Source: Geobacter sp. FeAm09 | GTDB lineage: Bacteria > Desulfobacterota > Desulfuromonadia > Geobacterales > Pseudopelobacteraceae | Length of the DNA: 64,000 bases | NCBI RefSeq assembly: GCF_008330225.1 | Contig: NZ_CP042466.1 | Coordinates: 372,001-436,000, forward strand | Direction of reading: 5' to 3' | Position numbers and translations under genes: made by a program | The notes under the pieces: generated by a model | Seen by the model: the letters and a program-made list of their open reading frames with translations, nothing else | Told to the model about the DNA's origin: nothing | Databases searched by the model: none | Shown: positions 1 to 8,489 of the stretch, in pieces | Position numbering within the stretch: the first letter of the stretch is position 1 | How the letters are laid out: the number at the start of each line of letters is the position of its first letter

Positions 1-2
1 AG

Positions 3-671
3 GCCGCCATCGGCAGGCGGGCCGAGCAGACCATGCTGGCAAGCCTGGGCACCAATACCCACAAGGGGTATCTCTTTCTGAGCGGTCTGCTGCTCGTGGC
101 CGCCTGGCATGCCCCGGCGGCCGACGAACGGAGCTTTCGGGACCGGGTCGCCGCCCTGGCCGGGGACTTCTTCGCCGCCCAGGGGGAGCAGGCCACCCAT
201 GGGCAGCAGCAGAGGGCTCTGCACGGTGCGGGAGGGATCGTGCGGGAGGCCATGAACGGCCTGCCGGCGCTCTTCGACGAGGCGGTCCCGGCCTACCTTG
301 CGGCCCTGGAGATCCACGAGCATCCCAAAATGGCCTCGTTCGCCATGCTGGCCCGCCTGATGCAAACCGTGGACGACACCACCACGCTCCACCGGTGCGG
401 CAGCATGGGGCTCTCCCGCATCAGGAGGGATGGCCGGCAGCTTGAGCGGCTCATCGCCATGGGGGAGGAGTGCGAGCCGTTTCTCCAGAGTCTCAACAGG
501 GAGTATATCAGGATGAATCTCACCATGGGGGGGGTGGCCGACATGCTGGGGCTCTCCTACGGCTACCTGCTCGCCTGCGGATGTCTCCTGGGCTTCCCGG
601 AACGGAACACCCCTCTTGAACGCAAAAGCGGCCGCCGGAATCCTTCAGAGGGGTTTTCCGGGGCCGCTTGA
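3..671 (+). CDS. citG: Triphosphoribosyl-dephospho-CoA synthase-like protein (CitG/MdcB family), 5' end cut off by window
   Basis: The reading frame is open to the window edge and the first visible residues already match the family, so the start lies upstream. The GTNTHKG motif near residue 17 of the visible part, the later GG-I-REA stretch and the D-TT-L-RCG segment are typical of CitG/MdcB. These enzymes make the triphosphoribosyl-dephospho-CoA precursor of the acyl-carrier prosthetic group of citrate or malonate (de)carboxylating enzymes. No such carrier protein is in the window, so the partner is unknown. The last 25 or so codons run through an inverted repeat (around 628-670) that also looks like a terminator facing the convergent efpL gene. 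The family call is good; the specific pathway is open. Confidence 0.75.
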   Translation, partial: AAIGRRAEQTMLASLGTNTHKGYLFLSGLLLVAAWHAPAADERSFRDRVAALAGDFFAAQGEQATHGQQQRALHGAGGIVREAMNGLPALFDEAVPAYLAALEIHEHPKMASFAMLARLMQTVDDTTTLHRCGSMGLSRIRRDGRQLERLIAMGEECEPFLQSLNREYIRMNLTMGGVADMLGLSYGYLLACGCLLGFPERNTPLERKSGRRNPSEGFSGAA

Positions 672-680
672 CAGGGTTTT
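627..680. terminator. Inverted repeat/terminator between citG-like gene and efpL
   Basis: AGCGGCCGCCGGA pairs with TCCGGGGCCGCT around a loop of about 17 nt, and T-rich sequence follows on the plus strand (GGGTTTTTC). It overlaps the 3' end of the citG-like frame and lies between convergent genes, so it could act in both directions. Confidence 0.6.
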
Positions 681-695
681 TCTTCCCGTTGTATC

Positions 696-1259
696 TCAGG
701 CCCGCGATATGAACCTGCCGTCGCGGGTATCCACCTTGATCTTCTCCCCGGTTTCCAGGTACGGCGGAACCTGCAGCTTGAGGCCGGTTTCCAGGATGGC
801 TTCCTTGGTCTGGGCCGTGGCGGTGGCGTTCTTGAGCACCGGCGCGGTTTCCGTGACGACCAGTTCCACGGTCATGGGCAGTTCCACGTTGACCAGGCGC
901 CCCTCGAAGAGTCCCAGCACCACCTCGGTCCCCTCCAACAGATACGGGGCCAGCGCCTCGAACGCCTCCTCCGCCACCTCGAACTGCTCGTAGGTTTCCA
1001 GGTCCATGAAGACCCCCTTGGCGCCGTCGGCATAGAGGAACTGGCCCTTGTTGCGGCCGTAGTCGGCCTCGTCCACCTTGTCGCCGGAGCGGAAGGTCTT
1101 GTCCAGCACCTGGGAGGTGATCAGGTTGCGGTAGCGGGTCTTGACCATGGTGTTGGCGCCGCGGGCCGACGGGGACTGGAAGGTGACGTCGAGGATCAGG
1201 CAGGGTGCCCCGTCCAGCTGGATGACGAGCCCCTTTTTGAAATCGGATGTGGTGAACAT
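696..1259 (-). CDS. efpL: Elongation factor P-like protein EfpL (YeiP type)
   Basis: The 187-residue protein has the three-domain EF-P length. The domain I tip reads QSPSARGAN, which matches the YeiP/EfpL subgroup (QSPTARGA in E. coli YeiP). True EF-P has a PGK or PGR tip. EfpL binds ribosomes stalled on proline-containing and other difficult sequences and helps peptide bond formation. The arginine at the tip is used unmodified in characterised EfpL proteins, and no EF-P modification gene (epmA or earP) is in the window. The start is supported by AAGGAGAG just upstream on the minus strand. The gene is monocistronic and convergent with the citG-like gene. Confidence 0.9.
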   Translation of the reverse strand: MFTTSDFKKGLVIQLDGAPCLILDVTFQSPSARGANTMVKTRYRNLITSQVLDKTFRSGDKVDEADYGRNKGQFLYADGAKGVFMDLETYEQFEVAEEAFEALAPYLLEGTEVVLGLFEGRLVNVELPMTVELVVTETAPVLKNATATAQTKEAILETGLKLQVPPYLETGEKIKVDTRDGRFISRA

Positions 1260-1311
1260 GGTACTCTCCTTATTAAATAAAATTGGAAATCTGTTTTATT
1301 CAAAAATCAAC

Positions 1312-1449
1312 ATCTGCCGCAGAGACACGGAGACCCAGAGGTTCACAGAGAAAAGCGAAACGTCATTGGGTAAACCAAAATGAGGCTTCGTTGTTTTTTG
1401 TCTGTCTTGCTTCTGGTTTTCTCTGAGTCTCTGTGTCTCCGTGGCAGAT
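1312..1449. repeat. Imperfect inverted repeat of the CTCTGTGTCTCCGTGG type
   Basis: The left arm (about 1312-1354) and right arm (about 1417-1449) are diverged reverse complements built on CAGAGACACGGAGA / CTCTGTGTCTCCGTGG, with about 60 nt between. This oligomer family recurs between genes in many environmental bacterial genomes. It fills the space between efpL and queF, both on the minus strand. No coding capacity or transposase is linked to it. Confidence 0.7.
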
Positions 1450-1456
1450 TTTAAGT

Positions 1457-1888
1457 TTATTCCTTACGGTACTCGGCCGTGGGCCAGAAGGGGATGCCGC
1501 CCCGGGGGGTGAATTCGCCCCGCACCGTCAGCCAGGCCGGTTCGAGCAGCTTGACCAGATCGTTGCAGATGCGGTTCACGCTGGCCTCGTGGAATTCGCC
1601 GTGCATGCGGAAGGAACCCAGGTAGAGCTTGAGGCTCTTGCTTTCGACGCACAGCCGGTCCGGTTGGTAGTCGATGACGATCTTGGCGAAGTCCGGCTGC
1701 CCGGTCATGGGACAGAGGCAGGTGAACTCGGGGCATTCGATGTGCAGCGTGCCCACGGCCCCGGCCGGGTTCATGTCCGGTTGGGCAAAGGGGCTGGGGA
1801 ATGATTCCAGCAGCCCGGCGTCGGGCCGGTCGTAGCGGTAGGCCGTTGCCCCGGCTCCCAGTGATTTCAGATTCTCGTGAAGCGCCAT
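1457..1888 (-). CDS. queF: NADPH-dependent 7-cyano-7-deazaguanine reductase (QueF, short form)
   Basis: This enzyme reduces preQ0 to preQ1 in queuosine biosynthesis. At 143 residues it is the single-domain (B. subtilis type) form. Diagnostic features are the CPEFTCLCPMTGQPDFA segment, which carries the catalytic cysteine that forms a thioimide with the nitrile and the acid residue that follows, then ESKSLKLY (NADPH site) and the FHE motif. A GGGAGATAT ribosome site precedes the start. It stands alone here, without other queuosine genes. I looked for a preQ1 riboswitch upstream and saw no convincing one. Confidence 0.95.
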   Translation of the reverse strand: MALHENLKSLGAGATAYRYDRPDAGLLESFPSPFAQPDMNPAGAVGTLHIECPEFTCLCPMTGQPDFAKIVIDYQPDRLCVESKSLKLYLGSFRMHGEFHEASVNRICNDLVKLLEPAWLTVRGEFTPRGGIPFWPTAEYRKE

Positions 1889-2157
1889 AACTCATATCTC
1901 CCTTGCGATCGGTCCAAAACGAGCGCCACAATACCATTACGCGGTGTTTCAGGCAACCCTTTGCACTACTTCCTCCGGGGCCCGCGGTGGTGGTGTTGCC
2001 CAGGGGATATTATACCGGCCCACGCCGAAATTGCGCTGGAAAATACACCAGATTGGCCGCGAATGCAAAACAGTATGTCTAACCGGATAAACAGCGTGTA
2101 TACTTACGGGGATACGACCCCCGAAGCGGCACCACGTCCTCGGGGGATGGAGCGTTG

Positions 2158-4830
2158 ATGGACGTCATAACCACCCACACCAATGCCGATTTCGACTGCC
2201 TGGGCGCCATGGCCGCCGCGGCCCGGCTCTATCCGGGAGCCCTCATCGCCTTTCCCGGTTCCCAGGAAAAGGCGGTGCGCGATTTTTTGGCCGTGCGCCC
2301 CGAGTACCTCTCCGGCGTCGTCCGCGCCAAGGATATCGATCTGGACGGGGTTACCCGCCTGATCGTCGTCGATTGCCAGCATCGCGAGCGCATCGGCCGC
2401 TTTGCCGGCCTCCTGGACCGCCCCGGCATGGAGATTCACATCTATGACCACCACCCGGTCACGGAACAGAGCATCCGGCCGACCGGCGGCCTGATCTGTC
2501 CCGGCGGCTCGTCGTCCACCATCCTGGGCGGGCTCCTGATGGAGCAGGCCGTCGAACTCACCCCGGAAGAGGCCACCCTGATCATGCTCGGCATTCACGA
2601 GGATACCGGCCGCCTGCTGTTCGCCTCGACCACGCGGGACGACTATCGCGTGGCGGCCTGGCTCATGGAGCGGGGCGCGCGGGTGAACGTGGTGGCCGAG
2701 GCGCTCTCCCAGGAGTTGAGCAGCCAGCAGATGGGGCTTTTGAAACGGCTGCTGACCACGCTCAAGACCACGGCCATCAACGGGGTCAACATCTCCATCG
2801 CCCATGCAGCGAGCGATCAGTACGTAGGGGATATCGCTGCCCTGGCCCACCTGATGCGGGACATGGAGAACCTGGACACCCTCTTCGTGGTGGTCGCCAT
2901 GGAGAGCCGCGTCTACCTGGTGGCGCGCAGCCGCATCCTGGAGGTGAACGTGGGTGAGATCCTGCGCCGCTTCCACGGGGGCGGCCACGCCACCGCCGCC
3001 TCGGCCGTGGTGCGGGACCAGACGCTGCACCAGGTGTTGCAGCGCCTGGAGGAACAGTTGCGGGTCGAGGTCAGCCCCCGGTTCTGCGCCGGCGACATCA
3101 TGTCCGCGCCGGTCAAGACCATGCCGGAGGGCGTCACCATCGCTGAGGCCCGTGACCTGTTGACCCGCTACAACTGCAACGCCATGCCGGTCATGTCCGC
3201 AGGGCGGATGACCGGGATCATCTCCCGCAAGATCGTGGAAAAGGCGCTTTACCACGATCTGGGTGCAGCCCCGGCCGCCGACTTCATGCACACCGAATTC
3301 ATGCGTGCCTCTCCCGCCACCCCCATCGCCGACATCCAGGCGTACATGGTGGAGGGGAACCGCCGTTTCGTGCCGGTGTTCAAAGGAGACGAGCTTGCGG
3401 GCGCGGTGACGCGCACCGACCTGCTGCGCCACATGTACGGCGGCCGGCGGGGCGAGCCCGGCGCCCTCTACGATGTGGGCGCCCTCGGCTTCTCCCCCAA
3501 AAAGCGCTCCGTCGCCGGGCTTCTGGGCAAGCGGCTTCCCGCGGCCGCCGGCCGGCTCCTCCACGACCTGGGGGCCACCGGCGACGACCTGGGGCTGGCG
3601 GTGTATGCCGTGGGCGGCTTCGTGCGCGATCTGCTGCTGGGGGTGGCAAATTTGGACATGGACGTCACGGTGGAGGGGGACGGCATCTTCTTTGCGGAAC
3701 AGTTCGCGGCCCGCCACGGCTGCCGGGTCCGCAGCCACCGGGCCTTCAGCACGGCGGTGGTGATCTTCCCGGACGGGGGCAAGATCGACGTGGCCAGCAC
3801 CCGCCTGGAATACTACGAATCCCCCGGCGTGCTCCCCACGGTGGAACGTTCCTCGCTGCGCCACGACCTGTACCGGCGGGACTTCACCATCAATACCCTG
3901 GCGGTGTGCCTCAACGACGCGTCGTTCGGGCGTCTGACCGATTACTTCGGCGGCCAGCAGGATCTCCAGGAACGGCTGGTCAGGGTGCTGCACAACCTCT
4001 CCTTCGTGGAGGACCCGACCCGGGTCTTCCGGGCGATCCGTTTCGAACAGCGCCTCGGTTTCCATATCGCCCCCCACACCGAGAACCTGATCCGCAGCGC
4101 GGTGCGGATGAACGTTCTGGACCGGGTCGGCGGCCTGCGCCTCTTGAACGAGCTGATCCAGATCCTGCGGGAAAAGGAGCCGGCCGGGGCTATTGCCCGC
4201 ATGGCCGGTTTCGGCCTGCTGCCGTTCGTCCACCCCGCCCTCAAGCTGCTCCCCGAGACCAGGCGGGTCGTGGACGAAACCGGACGGGTCCTGGCCTGGT
4301 TCCGCCTGTTGTACTTGCCGGACGCCTGCGAACAGTGGCAGGTCTATTTCCTGGCCTTGGGGGACCGGCTCACCAACGACGAGTTTCATGACGCCTGCCG
4401 CCGGCTGGCGGTGCCGGGCCGGATCTCGGCCAGGGTCTTCAGTCACCGCCGCCAGGCGCTGAGCACCCTGGATGCCATTCAACGCCGCCTGCGGCGCAAT
4501 CCCGAGGTGCGCAACAGCGAGATCTACGCCTGGTTTCACGGGCTGCCGCTGGAGATGCTCCTGTACCTGGCCGCGCGCGCCAACCGCGAGGAGGTCCGGC
4601 GCTTCGTCTCCCACTACGTCTCCCGCCTGCGCCAGGTCCGCTGTTCCCTTGACGGGAACGGGCTGGCGGCCCTGGGGCTGGCCCCGGGCCCCCGGTTTCG
4701 CACGATCATGGAGCGGCTGCTGGTGGCGCGCCTCGACGGCACCGTTGCCGACGACGAGCAGGAACGGGCCCTGGCGCTGCTGCTTATTGCGTCAGATGAC
4801 GGGAGTGGTGTTGCAAAAACGCATCACTGA
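2158..4830 (+). CDS. A-adding tRNA nucleotidyltransferase with N-terminal DHH/DHHA1 and CBS domains
   Basis: This 890-residue protein has three parts. Residues 1-300 are a DHH phosphoesterase-like domain (N-terminal THTNADFD, DHH at about 97-99, GGGH near 276). Residues 311-425 hold two CBS domains. From about 480 on it is a class II nucleotidyltransferase head with GGFVRD, DMDVTVEGD (metal-binding DxD) and the RRDFTINTLA motif. Aquifex and Geobacter-type bacteria use such large proteins as the A-adding half of split CCA addition to tRNA. A TTG lies just upstream, but ATG at 2158 is preferred. No CC-adding partner is in the window. CCA-adding versus A-adding specificity cannot be read directly from the sequence. 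Confidence 0.88.
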   Translation: MDVITTHTNADFDCLGAMAAAARLYPGALIAFPGSQEKAVRDFLAVRPEYLSGVVRAKDIDLDGVTRLIVVDCQHRERIGRFAGLLDRPGMEIHIYDHHPVTEQSIRPTGGLICPGGSSSTILGGLLMEQAVELTPEEATLIMLGIHEDTGRLLFASTTRDDYRVAAWLMERGARVNVVAEALSQELSSQQMGLLKRLLTTLKTTAINGVNISIAHAASDQYVGDIAALAHLMRDMENLDTLFVVVAMESRVYLVARSRILEVNVGEILRRFHGGGHATAASAVVRDQTLHQVLQRLEEQLRVEVSPRFCAGDIMSAPVKTMPEGVTIAEARDLLTRYNCNAMPVMSAGRMTGIISRKIVEKALYHDLGAAPAADFMHTEFMRASPATPIADIQAYMVEGNRRFVPVFKGDELAGAVTRTDLLRHMYGGRRGEPGALYDVGALGFSPKKRSVAGLLGKRLPAAAGRLLHDLGATGDDLGLAVYAVGGFVRDLLLGVANLDMDVTVEGDGIFFAEQFAARHGCRVRSHRAFSTAVVIFPDGGKIDVASTRLEYYESPGVLPTVERSSLRHDLYRRDFTINTLAVCLNDASFGRLTDYFGGQQDLQERLVRVLHNLSFVEDPTRVFRAIRFEQRLGFHIAPHTENLIRSAVRMNVLDRVGGLRLLNELIQILREKEPAGAIARMAGFGLLPFVHPALKLLPETRRVVDETGRVLAWFRLLYLPDACEQWQVYFLALGDRLTNDEFHDACRRLAVPGRISARVFSHRRQALSTLDAIQRRLRRNPEVRNSEIYAWFHGLPLEMLLYLAARANREEVRRFVSHYVSRLRQVRCSLDGNGLAALGLAPGPRFRTIMERLLVARLDGTVADDEQERALALLLIASDDGSGVAKTHH

Positions 4831-4996
4831 GCGATGGCTACGGCAGCGACATGTCCCGGTTTTCTGCCGGGGCATGTCGCCGGTATTCCCCTAACTTGCC
4901 GTAAATGCGATTCATTACGAATGATGGGGGCGCGGTGCGCTTATTTGGCGCTATCCTTGCATTTAAATAAAACCAAATCCATCCCGAGGGTACTGC

Positions 4997-5389
4997 ATGA
5001 AATCAATGGCGCGTCTCATCTCCCTGCTCACCTGCTGTGCCGTTCTGGCTACGGCGACCTCGGCCCTTGCCGGCGACAACGCCTTCCGCGAGGTGTTCGA
5101 GGACGCCTTTTACGGTGGTGCTGCGGGGGCGCTGGTGGGCGCCGCCTTGATGGCTTTTGCCAAGAAACCGGCCGATCATCTGGATTACATGGCCTATGGG
5201 GCCGCTTCCGGCGTTCTGGTCGGTTCCGCCTATGGCCTGGTGAAATCGACCCGCTCCCTGGCCCGGATGGATAACGGCAGCATAAAGTTCGCCCTGCCCA
5301 CCGTCCTCCCCGACCTGGGCGAGTCGCCCGCCACCCGCCAGACGACCATCACCTGGCGGGCCGAACTGTTGCGCGGGACCTTCTGGTAA
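4997..5389 (+). CDS. Exported glycine-rich hypothetical protein
   Basis: The 130-residue protein has a classical signal peptide: positive start, hydrophobic run, cleavage after ALA near residue 25. A hydrophobic glycine/alanine-rich segment follows (YGGAAGALVGAALMAF and YGAASGVLVGSAYGLV) that resembles glycine-zipper membrane segments. The C-terminus (about 35 residues) is polar. GAGGG precedes the ATG, and an internal ATG three codons later is a weaker alternative. It is followed by a strong terminator, so it appears monocistronic. Function unknown; an envelope location is the only supported inference. Confidence 0.7.
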   Translation: MKSMARLISLLTCCAVLATATSALAGDNAFREVFEDAFYGGAAGALVGAALMAFAKKPADHLDYMAYGAASGVLVGSAYGLVKSTRSLARMDNGSIKFALPTVLPDLGESPATRQTTITWRAELLRGTFW

Positions 5390-5428
5390 TGGCCCGCTGA
5401 CGCGGCACGGCATGGCTCTCGGAAACCG

Positions 5429-5463
5429 ACGCCTGTTGCAAAATTGCAACAGGCGTTTTTTTT
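5429..5463 (+). terminator. Rho-independent terminator
   Basis: ACGCCTGTTGCA pairs with TGCAACAGGCGT across a very short loop and is followed directly by a run of eight T. It closes the glycine-rich hypothetical gene. Confidence 0.9.
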
Positions 5464-5521
5464 CTTTGCGTCCCCCGGCAGGTTGTGCATAAATACCACG
5501 AAAAAAATCAGGGGGGTGTAA

Positions 5522-5836
5522 ATGTCGCAATTTTCGAACGTCTCGGTAGTCAAAAAGGCCAATATCTATTTCGACGGCAAAGTGGTCAGCAGAACGGTGC
5601 TGTTCCCCGACGGCAGCAAAAAGACCCTGGGGGTCATGCAACCGGGCGAGTACGAGTTTTCCACCGGAGCGGCCGAAGAGATGGAGATCCTGGCCGGCGA
5701 ATTGGAGTGGCAGGTGAAGGGTGAGCAGGAGTGGCAGAGGGTTTCGGCCGACCAGGCCTTCAACGTGCCCGCCCACTCCACGTTCCTGATGCGGCTGGAA
5801 ACGGTTGTGGATTATTGCTGCTCATTTTTGCCGTAG
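5522..5836 (+). CDS. ppnP: Pyrimidine/purine nucleoside phosphorylase PpnP (DUF1255)
   Basis: The 104-residue single-domain cupin-fold protein matches the PpnP/DUF1255 family, with ANIYFDGKVVSRTV near the start, the GVMQPGEYEF strand, and FNVPAHSTF with VVDYCCSF at the end. Characterised members phosphorolyse a broad set of nucleosides to base and ribose-1-phosphate. Its position directly before upp and uraA fits a nucleobase salvage cluster. A G-rich ribosome site (GGGGGGTGTAA) precedes the ATG. Confidence 0.9.
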   Translation: MSQFSNVSVVKKANIYFDGKVVSRTVLFPDGSKKTLGVMQPGEYEFSTGAAEEMEILAGELEWQVKGEQEWQRVSADQAFNVPAHSTFLMRLETVVDYCCSFLP

Positions 5837-5887
5837 CCGCTCATCGCGGCGCCCCTAAGGGGAACCCCAACGCAGAGGAACACCCAC

Positions 5888-6517
5888 ATGAGCGTCCATG
5901 AAGTCAATCACCCCATGGTGAAACACAAGATCGGCCTGATGCGCGAGGCCGGCATCAGTACCAAGAAGTTCCGCGAACTGACGGCGGAGATCGCCTCTCT
6001 GCTCTCCTACGAGGCCTGCCGTGACTTTCCCCTGGAGGGCAAGACCATCGAAGGATGGGACGGCAGTCCGGTGCAGATCCAGCAGATCAAGGGGAAAAAG
6101 GTCACGGTGGTGCCTATCCTGCGGGCCGGGATCGGCATGCTCAACGGGGTTCTGGACATGATCCCCAACGCCAAGGTGAGTGTGGTGGGCCTTGCCCGCA
6201 ACGAGGAGACCCTGGAGGCCCATACCTACTATGAAAAGTTCGTCGGCCGCCTGGACGAGCGTCTGGCCCTGATCATCGATCCCATGCTGGCCACCGGCGG
6301 CTCCCTGGACGCCACCATCGTCATGCTGAAGAACAACGGCTGCCGGCAGATCCGCGTGCTCTCGCTGGTGGCTGCGCCGGAAGGGCTCGCCCGCATCTCG
6401 GCGGCCCATCCCGAAGTGGATGTCTACGTGGCGGCCATCGACGAGCGGCTCAACCAGAGCGGCTATATCCTGCCCGGGTTGGGGGACGCCGGCGACAAGA
6501 TCTTCGGCACGAAGTGA
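5888..6517 (+). CDS. upp: Uracil phosphoribosyltransferase
   Basis: The enzyme makes UMP from uracil and PRPP in the cytoplasm. The 209-residue length is standard. The PRPP-binding loop [10 protein letters not shown] lies near residues 131-140, and the uracil-binding C-terminal [13 protein letters not shown](I/L)FGT signature is intact. It lies 51 nt after ppnP and 45 nt before uraA on the same strand, so the three probably form one salvage operon. Confidence 0.97.
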   Translation: MSVHEVNHPMVKHKIGLMREAGISTKKFRELTAEIASLLSYEACRDFPLEGKTIEGWDGSPVQIQQIKGKKVTVVPILRAGIGMLNGVLDMIPNAKVSVVGLARNEETLEAHTYYEKFVGRLDERLALIIDPMLATGGSLDATIVMLKNNGCRQIRVLSLVAAPEGLARISAAHPEVDVYVAAIDERLNQSGYILPGLGDAGDKIFGTK

Positions 6518-6562
6518 CAGGCCCCTCTCTCATTCTTTCTATCCCGTCAAAGGAGTAGCCGC

Positions 6563-7819
6563 ATGTCCCATTCCCCAGAACCGGTCTGGCGCCAGGCGCT
6601 GGCCGGCGCTCAAATCCTCTTCGTCGCCTTCGGCGCCCTGGTGCTGGTGCCGATACTTACCGGCATGAGCCCCAGCATGGCCCTCTTGGGCTCCGGCATC
6701 GGCACGCTGCTCTTCCAGGCCTGCACCAAGCGCACGGTTCCCATCTATCTCGGCTCGTCCTTCGCCTTCATCGCCCCGATCATCTACAGCATCCAGACCT
6801 GGGGCTTCCCGGCGACGCTCTGCGGGCTCTTTGCCGCCGGTTGGCTGTACCTGGCCCTGAGTGCGGTCATCTACCTCAAGGGGGTCGGCTTCATCCACAG
6901 GATCATGCCGCCGGTGGTGGTGGGGCCGATCATCATGATCATCGGCCTGGGATTGGCCGGCGTGGCGGTGAACATGGCCATGGGCAAGACCGGCGACGGC
7001 AAGGCGGTGCTGATGGATTACTCCACCGCCCTCCTGATCGCAGGCGCCTCCCTGGCCACCACGGCGCTGGTGGCGACCAAGGCCAAGGGCATCTTCCGGC
7101 TCCTGCCGATCCTCTCCGGCGTGGCGGTGGGGTATGGCATTTCCGTCTCCCTGGGGCTGGTGGATTTCAGCAAGATCGCCGCGGCCCCCTGGATCGCCCT
7201 TCCCCATCTGGTGGCCCCCCAATGGAACTGGTCCGCGGTGCTGTTCATGATTCCGGTCGCCCTGGCTCCGGCCATCGAGCACGTGGGGGATATCGTCGCC
7301 ATCGGGGCCGTCACGGGGCACGACTACACGGAACGCCCCGGCCTGCACCGCACCATGCTGGGGGACGGCCTGGCGGTCTGCTGCGCCGCACTCATCGGCG
7401 GGCCGCCGGTGACCACCTACGCCGAGGTGACCGGGGCGGTGATGATCACCCGCAACTATAACCCGGTCATCATGACCTGGGCGGCCTGCTTCGCCATCCT
7501 GATGGCCTTTTTCGGCAAGTTCAACGCCATCCTGCAATCCATTCCCGCCCCGGTCATGGGGGGCATCATGATGCTGTTGTTCGGGAGCATCGCCTCCGTG
7601 GGCCTCAATACGCTGATCCACGCCCGGGTCAACATGCACCACCCGCGCAACCTCATCATTGTCTCGCTGGTGCTGGTGTTCGGCATCGGCGGCCTGACGA
7701 TCCAACTGGGCGGTTTCAATCTGCACGGGGTCAGCCTGTGCGGCATCGCCGCGATCCTGCTGAATCTCATCCTGCCCCGCGACAAGGAACACGATCCTGA
7801 ACAGCAGCACGCTTCCTGA
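6563..7819 (+). CDS. uraA: Uracil/xanthine permease, NCS2 family
   Basis: This 418-residue membrane protein of the NAT/NCS2 fold imports uracil with protons. Features are the N-terminal AGAQILFVAFGALVLVPILTG, the PAIEHVGDI motif of helix 8 (glutamate for uracil binding), and the GGPPVTTYAEVTGAV segment. AAAGGAG precedes the ATG. Linkage to upp supports uracil as substrate. A GC-rich hairpin without T tract (7872-7907) lies downstream. Confidence 0.95.
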   Translation: MSHSPEPVWRQALAGAQILFVAFGALVLVPILTGMSPSMALLGSGIGTLLFQACTKRTVPIYLGSSFAFIAPIIYSIQTWGFPATLCGLFAAGWLYLALSAVIYLKGVGFIHRIMPPVVVGPIIMIIGLGLAGVAVNMAMGKTGDGKAVLMDYSTALLIAGASLATTALVATKAKGIFRLLPILSGVAVGYGISVSLGLVDFSKIAAAPWIALPHLVAPQWNWSAVLFMIPVALAPAIEHVGDIVAIGAVTGHDYTERPGLHRTMLGDGLAVCCAALIGGPPVTTYAEVTGAVMITRNYNPVIMTWAACFAILMAFFGKFNAILQSIPAPVMGGIMMLLFGSIASVGLNTLIHARVNMHHPRNLIIVSLVLVFGIGGLTIQLGGFNLHGVSLCGIAAILLNLILPRDKEHDPEQQHAS

Positions 7820-7871
7820 TCGCGGGGTACGTGCAGAAAAGGACCCGCGTAGAACATCCCGACAACACGTT

Positions 7872-7907
7872 CCTCCCCCCGGAGGCCCTTGAGGGCCGCC
7901 GGGGGAG
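7872..7907 (+). terminator. Hairpin downstream of uraA (no U tract)
   Basis: TCCCCCCGGAGGCCC and GGGCCGCCGGGGGA form a long GC-rich stem 50 nt after uraA. There is no T run, so it may be a Rho-dependent end, an mRNA 3' protector, or a weak terminator. Confidence 0.5.
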
Positions 7908-8109
7908 GATTCACCCCCCGGCACCCTCGCCGCATCATAAGGCGTCCCCATCTCCTGCAGAGCATCCCCGTAGATCTTCCATCCATACCACAGCCGCACT
8001 GGCAGGCCCGCTCTCCACGGAGCCGGGGCGCCGGCATGCCCACTCCGGGCCGCCCTTCCGAATGCTCGCCGCAACGATACAATTCTTCCCCGGCTCACCT
8101 TCCCGTACC

Positions 8110-8224
8110 TTTTCAAATTGAGAAGCAGCTTGTCAAAACAAGAACGTTTTTGACGTAATTTCACAAAAAAAATAAGCTATTTCAATGTGTTGTGCATATA
8201 TTTTTACATGGCACATTCGTTGCT
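8110..8224 (+). promoter_or_regulatory. P1: tandem activator sites plus sigma-54 promoter for the 8.5-kb molybdoenzyme
   Basis: Activator site 1 is TTTTCAAATTGAGAA (8110-8124). Site 2 is TTGTCAAAACAAGAA (8130-8144), 20 bp downstream. The -24/-12 element is TGGCACATTCGTTGCT (8209-8224), with GG and GC separated by exactly 10 bp. The distance from the end of site 2 to GG is 66 bp. The start of transcription should be near 8235, giving an unusually long leader of about 250 nt before the gene. Confidence 0.88.
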
Positions 8225-8489
8225 AACACTCTTGTCAGCCATTCTCGGATAACCGGTCCGGGGCTTAGTGGCCGAAGCCGACATCAGGATACTGTGGATA
8301 AACCGATAGCCATTACTCTGCCCCATAACGTCTGCATGATGTTTGCTGTTGAAGCTATAAGGGATGATCAGAAGGACTTTGAGCATCTATCACCATATGG
8401 GAGGGGCAATAAAAAGAAAGGAGGTGCAAGAAAAAGAGACGTGCAGGGTTTTGTAGTTAAATATTACTAAAGAAGGGATGGGTGAAACG

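Noticed and set aside
2104-4614. Minus-strand open frame of 836 codons
   Set aside because: It lies fully antisense to the tRNA nucleotidyltransferase, has low-complexity His/Gly/Arg-rich composition typical of GC-rich antisense frames, and no ribosome site.
8192-8470. 92-codon frame in the P1 leader
   Set aside because: It would begin before the predicted transcription start and runs across the promoter; no ribosome site.
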